Assembly: GCF_041260155.1 (NCBI RefSeq)
Contig: NC_091934.1
Span: 45,168,842-45,232,841, forward strand
Length of the DNA: 64,000 nt
From: Ptychodera flava
Taxonomy: Eukaryota; Hemichordata; Enteropneusta; Ptychoderidae
Reading direction: 5' to 3'
The first letter of the stretch is position 1; the number at the start of each line of letters is the position of its first letter. Of this stretch, positions 13,801-24,309 are shown one piece after another. The translations under genes and the position numbers were made by a program. The notes beneath the pieces were generated by a model. It was given only the letters and a program-made list of their open reading frames with translations, had not been told where the DNA came from and did not search any database.

Positions 13801-15014
13801 TTGAAAGGGAACTTCGGGAGAGGGAATTCCGAGAAAGAGAAATGATTGAACGTGAACTGCGAGAACGTGAACTCAGGGACAAATGAAGCTAGATCCGCTT
13901 GGTACTCATTTAAATCCCATGGACAGACACTGGCTAATGAATAGACCCGGAATACTTGGAGACAGGGGACCTCATCCCTCTCCATTCCATGTACACCCTC
14001 CCCATCCAATGGACAGACATCCTGACAGACATCTGGAAAGACTGACTCTGCAGGGACATCCACATGGTGAATCACCCTTTACCAATCCTGTGGAGAGGCT
14101 GCAAGCTGAGAGAATACAAGCAGAGAGAATGGCACTGATGGATCCGGTTGCTAGGTTACAACTTGCAAGTATGAACCAAAATACATCACATACCCATTCT
14201 CACACACACCTACATGTGCATCCTGCTGAGGCTGCTGCACATGCTGCCCACGCTGCCCTTAGCAGTGGTTATCCCGTTCCTCATCCAGATCAAGCTTTAG
14301 CATTGTCACCAATGGGACCTCATCCTCTTTCAGGAACTCCCTACCCTCCGGGGGCACATCCGACTTGATCCAGCGTCTGGCTCCATCCGGCCGGGACTCG
14401 TCAATCATCCATATGGTGATGCCTTGGCACAGCAGATCCACCATGAAGCAATGCAGAGACAAATCATTGAACAACACAGGTTCTCACATCTTCAGCAACA
14501 GTTCCTAGCTCATCAAGACAGCCTAATGAAGTGAGTACATTCAATTAATGCCACGGCCTCAGATGGTAGGTCAGAGTCTTTATGGTATCTCATTGCCAGC
14601 AAGACCTAATATGTGATGACAATTTCATGCATGGTATCTGTCTGGAAGTGTTACATGTAAAAGGGACAGTGGCTATCATTTTGTCATACTTGCTGTCAAT
14701 ATCTTTGTATCATACTGCTGTAAAGTTTTGTTATTTGATTCTTACAGTGTTTTACATTTTATGTGATGGGAAATATACTTGGTACATATAAGTTACTATT
14801 TCAGTCTCTTTCTGAACTGGACCAACAGTGCTACTAATGATCATGATATTTTCAAAATCATTGCATCATTTGGCAAAGTAACAGAAATATGGTATTTTCG
14901 GTAATTCTTGAAGTCCTGTCCAGATAAAGGTATTTCAGAGAACTCAAAACTTTAATCAAAAAAAAAATCAATAACTAATGGATGTTTAAATTTTGTTTCA
15001 GGAAAGCACCATGA
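4736..15014 (+). CDS. RERE: Atrophin / RERE-like transcriptional corepressor, 3' part of the gene (9 exons)
   Basis: Exons: 4736-4879, 7163-7255, 8128-8324, 9270-9430, 9980-10111, 11135-11862, 12598-12924, 13504-14530, 15002-15014. The product resembles vertebrate RERE and fly Grunge, nuclear corepressors that bind histone deacetylases through ELM2-SANT and nuclear receptors through the Atrophin part. In order one sees the end of SANT (VEYYYYWKK), a basic linker (HRRHRRQ), a GATA-type zinc finger (CRHC then CTEC), [11 protein letters not shown], an acidic/Ser region with Asp-Asn repeats, [11 protein letters not shown], a long Arg-Glu tract, [26 protein letters not shown] and a His/Pro-rich C terminus. 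The 5' exons lie outside the window. About eight frame breaks occur, most looking like one missing base in a short homopolymer, while exon borders and phases stay consistent. Sequencing or assembly error is the first explanation, recent pseudogenisation the second. Confidence 0.93.
5878..6115 (-). mobile_element. MITE-like element, family M2 (AACCCTTTGAGCACC ends), copy 1, inverted
   Basis: TAACCCTTTGTGTACTGTAA at the left, TTTTTCCCACCAAAATTTT and GCAACATTTTACC inside, and a degenerate right end match the reverse complement of the element at 19121-19342. It is non-coding. It lies in an Atrophin intron and directly abuts an inverted M1 element at 6116. Confidence 0.75.
6116..6463 (-). mobile_element. 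MITE-like element, family M1, copy 2, inverted
   Basis: This is an inverted, diverged relative of the elements at 3551 and 13111. It shares TTTGAGTCCTTCACTTTTGAA near its right end and a CATCGAGTTAACACAAAGTTG-like core, which corresponds to the reverse complement of the GTTAACTCTATGG region. No reading frame is present. Confidence 0.6.
7163..7255 (+). CDS. RERE: Atrophin exon: first half of GATA-type zinc finger
   Basis: The acceptor is CTCTTCACAG and the donor GTAAGC. Read with the T left over from the previous exon it gives [18 protein letters not shown] and then [13 protein letters not shown], very close to vertebrate RERE. It supplies the first Cys-x-x-Cys of the zinc finger. One base of a codon is left over at the 3' end. 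Confidence 0.95.
7668..7742. repeat. Short tandem duplication, about 42 bp
   Basis: TGATGATTGACATTCTCAGA is repeated twice, about 42 bases apart, each time followed by GAATTTCA. It is a simple local duplication in an intron with no evident function. Confidence 0.8.
8128..8324 (+). CDS. RERE: Atrophin exon: second half of GATA-type zinc finger
   Basis: The acceptor is GCATCAACAG and the donor GTGAGT. The exon codes [28 protein letters not shown], then [14 protein letters not shown] and [16 protein letters not shown] gives the second zinc-binding Cys pair. This is the best conserved part of the locus and its frame is intact. It ends in phase 0. Confidence 0.96.
9270..9430 (+). CDS. RERE: Atrophin exon: Ser-rich linker (STLRSGR)
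   Basis: The acceptor is TCTCTGCAG. The exon codes [19 protein letters not shown] and a Ser-rich stretch ([20 protein letters not shown]), matching the STLRSGR / RNSPSAASTSSNDSKAE region of RERE. The strong donor at 9431 is AAA|GTAAGT and leaves phase 2, while the next exon starts in phase 0. A consensus AAG|GTAAGT with one more G would restore the phase. Alternatively the weaker GTAGAA donor at 9420 is used. Confidence 0.88.
9980..10111 (+). CDS. RERE: Atrophin exon: Lys/Asp-rich linker
   Basis: A polypyrimidine tract and TTTTTGCCAAG precede it, and the donor is GTATGG. The 44 codons read [20 protein letters not shown], then [16 protein letters not shown] and VIKKLKPQ: a basic and acidic linker placed like the KKxKxQ region of RERE. 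It is phase 0 at both ends. The exact acceptor could be three bases downstream (AAGAAG). Confidence 0.85.
10537..11034. repeat. 66-bp minisatellite, about 7.5 copies
   Basis: The unit contains GGGGGCCTTTCTATAGTTAA, ACAATGGAATAGCCAACCAT and CCTTCAGTCTTGTCCAGTGT. Copies are almost identical, with one- or two-base length differences, so the array is young. It sits in the Atrophin intron just before the acidic exon. Open frames over it are artefacts of the repeat. Confidence 0.96.
11135..11862 (+). CDS. RERE: Atrophin exon: acidic/Asp-Asn repeat region and Pro-rich linker
   Basis: The acceptor is GATTGCATTGCAG and the donor GTAAGT. The exon codes [14 protein letters not shown], a Ser run, [10 protein letters not shown] and then a GAY-AAY repeat giving alternating Asp-Asn. 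It ends with an acidic stretch and [20 protein letters not shown], matching [20 protein letters not shown] of RERE. An in-frame TAA lies at 11480-11482. Beyond it a shifted frame reads [18 protein letters not shown], which suits the family better, before the original frame resumes as [16 protein letters not shown]. At least two compensating indels are therefore likely. The length (728) is compatible with its flanking phases. Confidence 0.9.
12404..12587. repeat. AT-rich tandem repeat (AATTATCA / TTCATCATG units)
   Basis: This array is built from AATTATCACAAATTATCAGG and AATTATCATTCATCATG modules. It occupies the end of an Atrophin intron and runs up to the pyrimidine tract before the 12598 acceptor. 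Confidence 0.88.
12598..12924 (+). CDS. RERE: Atrophin exon: conserved core ([11 protein letters not shown]) and Arg-Glu repeat
   Basis: The acceptor is TCTCTCTTCAG and the donor GTAAGT. The exon begins [19 protein letters not shown] and [11 protein letters not shown], aligning with [19 protein letters not shown]. The Arg-Glu tract that names RERE then follows in a shifted frame, from [20 protein letters not shown] onward and ending [11 protein letters not shown]. The break is near 12686, where GAGCTCAGG occurs in place of a likely GAGGCTCAGG. The exon length needs one extra base to fit both neighbouring phases, in agreement. The run of CT-rich ORFs on the - strand is the shadow of this tract. 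Confidence 0.93.
13111..13460 (+). mobile_element. MITE-like element, family M1, copy 3
   Basis: It begins TTAAGGTTGTACTCGCCTGG and ends near CTGTCCCCAAGGCTCATACT. It shares ACCCAACATTTACTGATATTT and CATTAACTCTATGGGGAAAA with the copy at 3551-3932. It is non-coding and fills most of the intron between two Atrophin exons. Confidence 0.72.
13504..14530 (+). CDS. RERE: Atrophin exon: C-terminal His/Pro-rich domain
   Basis: The acceptor is ATCTCTCTTCAG and the donor GTGAGT. In order: [10 protein letters not shown], a Pro-rich stretch, [20 protein letters not shown], then in a shifted frame [17 protein letters not shown] and [14 protein letters not shown], then shifted again [40 protein letters not shown], a His-rich [14 protein letters not shown] and SGTPYPPG. 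The last part ([20 protein letters not shown]) is in another frame. Breaks lie near 13785, 13876 (AAATGAAG where AAAATGAAG is expected) and about 14363-14400. All motifs keep the RERE order. A net one base is missing by phase arithmetic. Confidence 0.93.
15002..15014 (+). CDS. RERE: Atrophin terminal coding exon (KAP-stop)
   Basis: The acceptor TTTTGTTTCAG precedes GAAAGCACCATGA. The first G completes a Lys codon begun by AA at 14529-14530, giving LMKKAP and stop, comparable to the short Lys-rich end of vertebrate RERE (RLKKEGDKQL). The call rests on phase and position only, since just three codons are coded here. Confidence 0.7.
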
Positions 15015-16935
15015 GAGCACTTTCGGTGTGAAAATGGTGCAGTGAGCAAAAACAACAGGAGCTACTTGTGACACAGTCAACTGTCTGACACTCAGATATC
15101 TCTTTCCAGTCACAACTTACACTTTGTATTCTGTTACAACTCAGCAATTACCTATAATCACAGAGAGATACATTGTATCAAACTATATAAGTGCAGGTCA
15201 TATCATCTGAGATACATTGTAGATACATAGTATCTTCACTTGATACAAAAAGTAGCACAACTCATGTTGCAACAGTTGCCAACCACAACTGATCAGAGAA
15301 AATTGTAGCAGACTCACCAGTAGAAGTTGATAAATATTACAGAAGGTACTCTTCAAACACTGTCATACTGGAGAGGGAAGTTCTCATTTGAGAATTTAAC
15401 GTCTTGTGTGACATTTGTAAATATTGACCTAAAAACTTGACAGCGTGAAACTGATACAGCTATCTACTGTTCATGTAGCTCTGGTAAGCATTTTGTTTGT
15501 TCAGCGCATGATCTGTGTTTTATTTGACAGATCTCTCATGTTTAACGGATATGCGTGTACTCTGGAAAATTGTCAGTGACAGCATATTCATCATAAACAA
15601 TGATCTATTTTTTCATAATTGTCACACCGACTTGACACAAAGGAATGGAAATCCCATGGTGAATGTCAACTGTTGTTACAAATATTGCGCTGCTGACAAC
15701 ATCAGTATTGTGTGTGACGCAGTATTTTCAAGGGAACCAAACTTATTGGAAGAACTTTTTATTGATCAAGTTTTGTGTTGTCTGATATAAGAAATACGTA
15801 ATATGTAAGACTTGTAAATAGATTATGTCATAAAAATTTAATATTCCTTTAGAAGTACAGATAATTATAATGGACCGTAGCGTCTTTATCAAAATGGCTG
15901 CCATTTCAGCATTTAAATCAATTGTAGCATGTGTGCTCTTCACAACTCGTACATGTGATAATGAATTTAATGCTGATGTCAACTCCTGTTGTGTTGCAAA
16001 GGACTAGTATTACACTCAAAATGAACTGAGTACAGACGCTTACCTGTAATTTTGCAATACCATACACTGCTAGTGGCTACAGTGTTGCATTTTCTGTTAC
16101 ACATCAGTTGCCACAGTGTGGTTCTTTTGTTACATGTACATGGCTACATTGTTACCACTGTTTGTTAACATCCAATGAGTGACAGTGTTACACAGTCATT
16201 ACATGTCAGTAGCAACAGTGTAACAGCATCTACTGTAACATGCCAGTGGCTGCATTGTTGCTACAATGTTACATGTTGGTTGTAACAATGTAGCATGAAC
16301 ATGTACAGGTAATTCTACATACCACTGGCATGTAAGTTTTTCAGAGTTTTATCTGTTTGTAAGCATAGCTTTTCTTTACTTTTTTCACAAAGCTGTTTTA
16401 TCTCCTTGAATGCCACATAACTATACTCCATACTCATAGTGTTTTTATATGATGTCTGTATATATATTTATGATTGGTATTAGTACATATAATAATATTT
16501 CTTCGACTGTAGTATTTGGTTTGGGTAATGGGTTATATAGATAATGACAAAGACATTAATCTAGAAAAGTTTGTTTCATTGCATAAAAAACATTTGTAAT
16601 CTCTTACTTTTCAAGTGAAAAAATGACAGATCGCCTTTTCTTTTTGACCGATTTTCTGAAAGAAAACCTGTATGAAGTGTTGAATCTTGGATTTTTTAGC
16701 AATATAATTATTTCCTGAAAATCTTGTTTCATAGTAATGGTGAAAAGTTTGTATTTATGTGTGTATTATAATATGTATGTAAATGAGCCAGTCTTTTGTT
16801 GCCAAAGGTTTTATTTTTTATTTTTTTTGACCAAAGACTTTTTAGACATGAAAATAAGTATCACAAACTGATTTGTAAACTTGCCCAGGCAATTTTTTGT
16901 ATACAAAGGAAATAAATCAGAAAATTAGAGATCTC
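15015..16935 (+). other. RERE: Probable 3' UTR of the Atrophin gene
   Basis: After the stop there is no coding signal. An AATAAA at 16911-16916, in GGAAATAAATCAG, is a plausible polyadenylation signal. Between about 16040 and 16330 the motif TGTAACA/TGTTACA and its variants recur many times. The 3' end is inferred from the signal only. Confidence 0.5.
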
Positions 16936-19120
16936 CCTCTCCATATCAACTTCTACTGCCTCTATGCATCCATCCTATTGTAATCATTGACCACCACATC
17001 ATGAATATTCACCTTCCAATGTTGATGGAGTTTGTAACATTGTAACATGTAGTTTGTACATTTCTAAAATGGGTTTTTTTTATCAACCAATCAGTGAATG
17101 AGATAGTTTCATGAATATTCAGTATTCAGTTAGGGCCAATCAGGTCACATTTTAAGGATGCAACTCACCAGTGATATTTTGAATCTAGTCGGAGTCAATC
17201 TCTCTGACTCACTGAAGAAGTCTTATATTGAATCAAATGTACATGAAATAACACAAATACATGTTGTCTGTGCAGGTGAAGAGTTAGCTTTAAAAAGTGA
17301 AATGTAGAAATATCTTTGTTGAAAATTTGACAGTACCGGGAAACAGTACTATTTGGAAATCGTAGAAAAAGTTTTGTCTTTTTTTTCATACAAAAAAATT
17401 GATTACTGGTGTTGAAAGGATTATTTTGACCGTGTCATCCCTATTATCATGTATATAGGTCCAACCAAACCATCAGAGAGGGGTGGGGGTTGGTGGGGAG
17501 TACCAAAGTCGGGATTCAAAAGGTGAACTGTAGTCTTAACTTTGAAAACTAACATTGGTCACTTTTGAAACTACGTGTAGATTTCTTTTTATGTCTTTGT
17601 TGAGATCTTATTTATTGTAAGATATGTAGAATGCGTTTCCTGTTTGTCTCTTTAAAACAGATTTCAGACTGCTTATTTGTTAGTTCAACAGAGATAGTTG
17701 TTTAACTTGGACATGTATGTTACCATAGAAATATCAATGTTGTATTAGGTGATCTTGAGTTCACTCTGACATGAAGACAAAGTGAGGTGGTCTGTCATGC
17801 ATTTTGAATTTCCAAATTTGTGCATTCCGGATAAATTCAAGACATGGCGTTGTGTTAGGGTAAAGAAACTAATATTCTTGAGGCTGTGTATGTTTTCAAG
17901 GAATAGAAAATCAAACATCACTTGTCATGACCAAAGAAGTACGCCCACACTGAACAATTTAACAAATCAACATAAACCTAGGTGGGCCAATGTTTACTTG
18001 TTTCAGGAAGCTCCCCTAGGGAAACCTGATCATTTTTGTTTACAAGTCTCCAGATGTACCCATTGCAGACAACAATCAAAGCACAATTTTGATGTGGACT
18101 AGTCCAATAGAAATCCTTTAGACTATATAATATTACAGTGCCATTATATAAAAAATGAATGTTTTTGAGTAGGACTGTCATAACATTTGGATAAAAGAAT
18201 CACTAAGGAAGGTCATCGGCCATTAATACTGCCCCTAGAGTTCTTTAATATCTTTTACAGCTTTGAAATCTGATGGAATTAAACACTGATTTTAAGGATA
18301 GTTCACAACAAATCCTGTGATGGAAGGATGTGGAAAGAATGAATGCATGCAAACTAAACAAAATCATTTTGAAATCTTGATAAGGTTGTAATAGCAATGC
18401 TGAAGAAGAAAGTGATTAATCCATGGCCATTTCAACGACACATAATTGAATGCATCCTGATAGAATTTGATAACTACCGACTGAATGTGAAACTCTTCAA
18501 AGGCACAGATTCCAGAATATTATCTTATCTCAGACTTGTTGTGAAATCACTTGTCTTTGATGTGTGGGGGCTTGCCATCATAAAGCACACTCTCAGGATG
18601 TCAAGATGGTTATCCTTGAGACATTTCCAACTCGCCATGTACGGCTAGGGTTAGGGATAATGTAAGGGTGAGAGACTCCTCAACAATCACTCTGAAATAT
18701 TTTTTACAGGGAATGGAGCTGCAACTTTTGATGTTTTTTCACAATTTTTTATTTTTATATCAAATACAAGTTCTTGTTCTGGTTCCCAAAGAATATTATA
18801 ACCCCCAGTGTTCAGCTTGTCAACACAGCATCCCTACATGTAAAAAGCACTGTTAATATTACAATTGAATTCTAGTTCTGATCAGAATTCACTTATCAAC
18901 AACAGCAGTGCAATTTACACACGTACAGGCTGAGTTGACAAGCTGAATTCCATCTCAACATGTTTTGTGGTGTGAACAGGAAACTGTAGATGACATTCAA
19001 AACAGAAATAGTGAAAATCTGATCAAAAGTAACAGCTTACTGACCCTTGAACTCTGTAACTTATTTCCATGTGTATGGTAAATCCCTCCGCACCACTATT
19101 GCTGAAAGAAACTTCAGTAT
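16936..19120. other. Intergenic spacer, no gene seen
   Basis: The region is AT-rich with scattered open frames up to 106 codons (17782-18102), none with recognisable composition or family motifs. No RNA gene was recognised. Confidence 0.6.
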
Positions 19121-19342
19121 TAACCCTTTGAGCACCAAAGTCAATTTATGTTGCCTTTATAAAATATACCCAAGTCAATTTTTTCAGATTTTTGCCAAAG
19201 TTTTGATAAAAAACTGCAGCCAATGAAATATGATGTCCATTTTGTTCGAAATTATCAAAAAAAATAACAGGAAAAATCATTAAAAATGGTAAAATGTTGC
19301 ACGAAAATTTTGGTGGGAAAAATTACGGCTCTCAAAGGGTTA
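19121..19342 (+). mobile_element. MITE-like element, family M2, copy 2
   Basis: TAACCCTTTGAGCACCAAAG at the left and GGCTCTCAAAGGGTTA at the right form inverted ends, and the interior reads GTTGCACGAAAATTTTGGTG. Related copies lie at 5878-6115 (inverted) and 55826-56045. It sits just outside the left edge of the hyaluronidase duplication. Confidence 0.8.
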
Positions 19343-19819
19343 TAGAGATGAAGTGGAAGGGCTGTAGAATTTCTCTTAAAATATTACTGTCGACAACCAT
19401 TCTTGAAAATTTTTGTTATGTCCACATGGGATGTCTTAAGAAAACTCACAGCATCTGTACGTTTAATGTATTACATTCTGCACTTTCTTTTGAAACATTT
19501 TAAGTTGAATTTTTATTCAGCAACAACTGCAATGGATGGAAAAAATATTTATGAAAATTCTGTACAGATTGAATGTACAGTAAGCTTGTAGGAGAAAAAA
19601 CTTCTTTTCAGCTTTTTATTTCAACAGTAGAAGCATGTTTTACCCTGTTCTGATGCCCTAGCAATGTGATAGTGTGTGTAGAATAGAAAGCAATTTAAAC
19701 CTTGATTGAGTAAACGATGGATACAAGGACTCCCAGGAAGATACTCACTTGTTCTCCAACAAAAAAGAGAAAAGGTAAAAATGTGTACATATGTAGAGAA
19801 GTCGATCTGTAGAGGTTCT

Positions 19820-19912
19820 TAACCCTTTCACCCCCAGTTCCCTGTGTACAGGTCCAACTTTACCATAGAAAAACAATGGATTTGGGACAAACCATGGTGG
19901 TGAAAGGGTTTA
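19820..19912 (+). mobile_element. Small MITE, family M3 (AACCCTTTCACC ends), about 93 bp
   Basis: AACCCTTTCACCCCCAGTTC at the left and ACCATGGTGGTGAAAGGGTT at the right are inverted ends. The corresponding place in units B (about 33890) and C (about 46821) reads GTTTCTGAAATGCTG without it, so it is an insertion into unit A (or a clean loss in the B/C lineage). A second, diverged copy is at 60246-60338. Confidence 0.85.
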
Positions 19913-20454
19913 AATGCTGTTTATTATTAAAAGTGACACAATTATTTAAGATGCAAAAACAGTGGTTTTCCTGGATGCTATTCTTCATGTCTTTTTTAAC
20001 AATTACATGGAACTTTCAGTTTGTGATGAAATAAAAGCCTTCATAGGGGTGTCAAAAATACCACTTTGGTGTTCTTGCTTTTGTCCAAGAGGGATGCCCT
20101 GCTGCTGGTACATGTTCACAACAGTGGGGGATTTGGCTGAGAGGTTTTGACTGTGATGTCTTCGCTAGGTGACTGGGTGCCGTACATTGTGAGTGCGTAT
20201 CCAATTGAAAATCTACTGAATTCTATTTGGTTTGGAATAAGGGATGGACCCATAGATACTTGGAGCGCCATAAAAGATTTATTGTTTATTCTTCATGGCA
20301 GATTTTCTAAGTTACTATCATCCTGTCAAAATCTGTTTTTCACATTTGAGAAAAACTGAATGGCATGTTTCACGCCTGAAAGGTCTTATAAATGTTTTCC
20401 TTAGATATGTTTTTGTTGTATTTTGTTTTCTATTCCACCAATATTGTTGATTGC

Positions 20455-20662
20455 AACTGATGTCATTTTTTCTCATTAATATGCATAAATAAATATTTGT
20501 CCACATTTTCCGCAAATAATACCTGCTAGTGTTACAATGGCCACTAAAAGTCACACTAATTGAATTTATGGTTCAAACTACAAGCTGCAACAACAGCCGC
20601 ACATACAACAACAAAATTTGTGCGAATTTTGTCTGATGTAGCAATCAGCGCTTTTAATAGCG
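20455..20662 (+). mobile_element. Fragment related to the left arm of the 5.1-kb foldback element
   Basis: CTCATTAATATGCATAAATA, ATTTGTCC, ATTTTCCGCA, AGCTGCAACAACAGCCGC and ACAAAATTTGT match 27479-27650 in order. Units B and C lack this stretch between their copies of the flanks (around 34240-34330 and 47175-47260). It is an older, shorter member of the family inserted in unit A. Confidence 0.75.
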
Positions 20663-21764
20663 GTAATTTCTTTTTCCCCCACATAATCCAGTTCCCGATC
20701 TCAAATGGTCCTCCCTTACTGGAGAACTAAAAGGAAGGCAGAAAGTCATTGATTTCAAAATTCCAGTTAGATGCCGAGTACAATATCTTTTCATGATATT
20801 TGCAAGGCAACTAGATTTCAAGATGCAGGAATTCACAGGCAAAGTTTAAGTTTTGAGAATCCAAAAGATTCTATCTAGATACTTTTACTTTACAGCGGAG
20901 GTAAATTCTCAGGAATAACATTGATTCCTTAGATTCAGAATTCTACCGTGAATCTGTCTGTATACAAAAACTGCAGACTGCAGAACGATTCATTGATAGA
21001 GGGCGCTCTCTCAAAATTTGATATTCCTGGATATATGTTATTTCTTAATCTGTTGCCTTCTCATTACATCTAACTTTAGTTCATTTAGGCCATGGTGACA
21101 TAGGAATATCAAAATTTGACAAAATAACATATATGAATGTACGCCCGAGCACACAAATTTTGTACAGAATTTTTTTTAAATTTCTGCTTCTAGGATATGA
21201 AAGTTCTAGTTCATGATTATGCCAACTTTGAAATTTACCAAGAACAGAGATTTCAGTGCAAAATCAAATGATCCATCCATGAAGATGCCTCTACTGTCAG
21301 CCATCCAGCTTGTCTTTTTGAAAAAGATTAATTTATTCCAACAAAATGGCAAATAAATCAAATCTACATAACTCAATGTGTCGAGCAAATGAACTCCAGT
21401 GAAAATTTTTTCATGTAACTAGAAAGAAGAAAAAGAAAACTATCGATAAAATCATATCATTATATGAATGGATCAAGATGCACCCGTCTCCTTCAAGAAT
21501 TACAAGGCTTTAAACTTTGTGATAAAATCATCAGCTTTGTTCATCATATCGCAAGTGAAATACATGTATGTATGCAACACTGTGTGCCGACAAAAACTGC
21601 CTCCATCTGTAGGCAGGAAGTCACCTGTTTGCATGTGTCTCATGACTTCCAGCTTCCCTGGTCATTGACTGCAGTTATTTTTGTCGGTGGATAAGGTAAC
21701 ATTAAGTTTCCGCCGCTGATTTCAAGCAGAGAGTTGGACCTATAGGGTGCCTAACGGTACAAGA

Positions 21765-22046
21765 ATGGTCAAAAAGTATTTACCCATCATCATGTTTCTA
21801 CACATGGCGCTAGTTTATTCCGTTGAAGAAGACCTGCATAATCCATTCAACGTTGTATGGGCTGCACCAACTTTTAAATGCCCTGAGAAGTTCGGGATAC
21901 CATTGGATTTGGCAAAGTACGGAATTATTGCAAACAAGAATGAACATTGGAAAGGTGACAAGATTTCTTTATTAGGCAGGAACGATTTGGGTTTGTACCC
22001 ATACTACGACGATGATGGAACCACTGTCAATGGTGGAATTCCTCAG
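21765..22046 (+). CDS. Hyaluronidase A exon 1
   Basis: The exon has 94 codons from ATG to GGIPQ and the donor is CAG|GTATCG. It codes the signal peptide and the first beta strands of the GH56 barrel. There is no in-frame ATG upstream. Confidence 0.94.
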
Positions 22047-24254
22047 GTATCGTAATGTTTCGTGTGTTATGTTAGAATCATTTTTGAAAATACAAATTAA
22101 TTGTTCAAATACAGTGCACATTTAAACTGACTTATAAAATTTACAAGCATGTATACTCTCAACCCAGAGTATGCAGAAACCTGCATCTTTGCAAATACTC
22201 AGATTTAATGGACTTCTGCCAGATCATTTTTTGTACTTCTTGTTGTTGTGCACAGGTCCAGGGAAGTTACAAAAAAGTGAAACTGAGAACGAAAAAGGCA
22301 ACATGATAGCATGTTGTGAAACTTCATTCCTCATGATACAGTGCGAAAGCAAGCTATATTTTTTTTAAAACCTTGGCATCATACACACTTTCACGTGTGT
22401 GTATACTTACTTATTCACTCCATGCAAACATTTTTTTTCCATTGAATTTTAAATTACAGTTTAAACAATTTGCTCTCTCTTTACATGTAATCAGGAATGT
22501 GCCACCTTTCAACCAAAAGACAAATTTTTAATGCTTTTCTACTTATTATACAAATCATATGGTTTGATGCCTTTGCAAAACCACAATTAAAGCCAAAATT
22601 TAAAACCACTTGATGAAGAGATTGCTTCATTTTCCCTTCATTGATAAATTCACACCTCCAAGCTTTGCTACAATGTAGCAAATTCCTGCCAATCAGTAGT
22701 GTATGGAAATGGCAAAGTTTGGCGTTGGTGTTCTCCTCTATGACAAGACAAGACAGTATCTGGCTGGTGTACTTACAGAAATGGCATTTGAATGAACCAG
22801 CTGGTGAAAGTAGAATTCTACATGAACAATAGAGGACATATCATGAATGCTGATCTAATTCAATTTGGATGGATCACGCAGGACTTAAAAAGCTGGGTTT
22901 TAAAAGTTTATTGAAACACCCTTCTTAGAATTTTATTTGTGGTTTAGAGGAAAAGGCAAATTTCACACACAAAAAAGAGAATATTTGACATTTTAATGAA
23001 TATGTTATCAACAGCCAGATTACTTTGTAAATTCTTGGTTATGTAACACAAAGGAAATGGGAAGTATACTGGTTTTGTGGAGTGACATTGAAATTCAAAT
23101 CTGCAGGAAGTGATAGAACAGAAAATTTCTCTCTTTGTTGCAACAGAAAGGATGTATGCTAGTTCTTGATGTGGTGAAACAAAGACACTAAAAACAGGAC
23201 AAATCAAACACTGGAATCTGACTCAGTTTTCATCCTGAGGATCTGGTACAATAAACATTTAATGGTCTCTTCACACATTTGATATCTCTTTTTTGCACTA
23301 TCAGGAGTACATGCAAATACAACTAAAAGCTGATCACTTTAAAATTTCTTGCAAATCTATGTGAACTATGTTAGTTGGTCTTTTTCATATAGAAGGTTTC
23401 AGGGTATATCTGTATACTTGGCAGTATACCTTGACAGTATATCGCCTTTCGCCAATATCGCCCTCTTGTGCCAGCAAATGAAAGAGATAACAAAAGAAAA
23501 TGTTATTTATATGATGGGGGCGCATACACTTGCAATGAATTTTGTTGAATATGTACATTACTGTTTTTGTCTTGTTGATGATTCTGAAGCATTAATATGA
23601 AGTACTTATCAATTTCTTTTCTCAATCACAGCTCACCAATCTCACTGAACATTTTGAAAAAGTTGTTGAAGATTTTTGGATATACTTTCCTGACTCAAAT
23701 TATTCTGGCTGGATTGTAATCGACTGGGAACCATGGCGACCAATCTGGGAGAGAAATTGGGATCCAAAAATGATTTACAGAAATGCGTCGATATCTCTGG
23801 TACAAGAGAGGCACAAAGACTGGCCAGAAGACCTAATAGAAGAGGTTGCTAAGTTTGAATTTGAAACTGCAGCCAGGAATCTTATTCAAGGAACACTCTA
23901 TCTGTGCATGAAATTGCGCCCATATGCATTATTGGGTTTATATGAATTCCCAAAATGTTACAAATTCAGTGGACAGGGCACTTGTTCTGAAGCAGTACAG
24001 AGACAGAATGATGAATTACAGTGGTTATACGATTCAAGTACAGCTCTGTTTCCGTCAATCTATGTGTCATATAAACAAACTGATGCAAAGAACTTTGTTA
24101 AGGCAACACTTACTGAAGCAAAGAGAGTGACACTGAAATCTGAACATTCCAATAAACCAATCTATCCATTTGGTAGATTTAACTACTCGCACACATCCTT
24201 CTACTTTACAAATGTGAGTATGCCTGTATAGTTACTGTCAATTTTGCAAATTTC

Positions 24255-24309
<55 letters not shown>

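Noticed and set aside
17782-18102. 106-codon frame in the spacer after Atrophin
   Set aside because: There are no recognisable domains or splice partners, and the codon composition resembles the AT-rich background.
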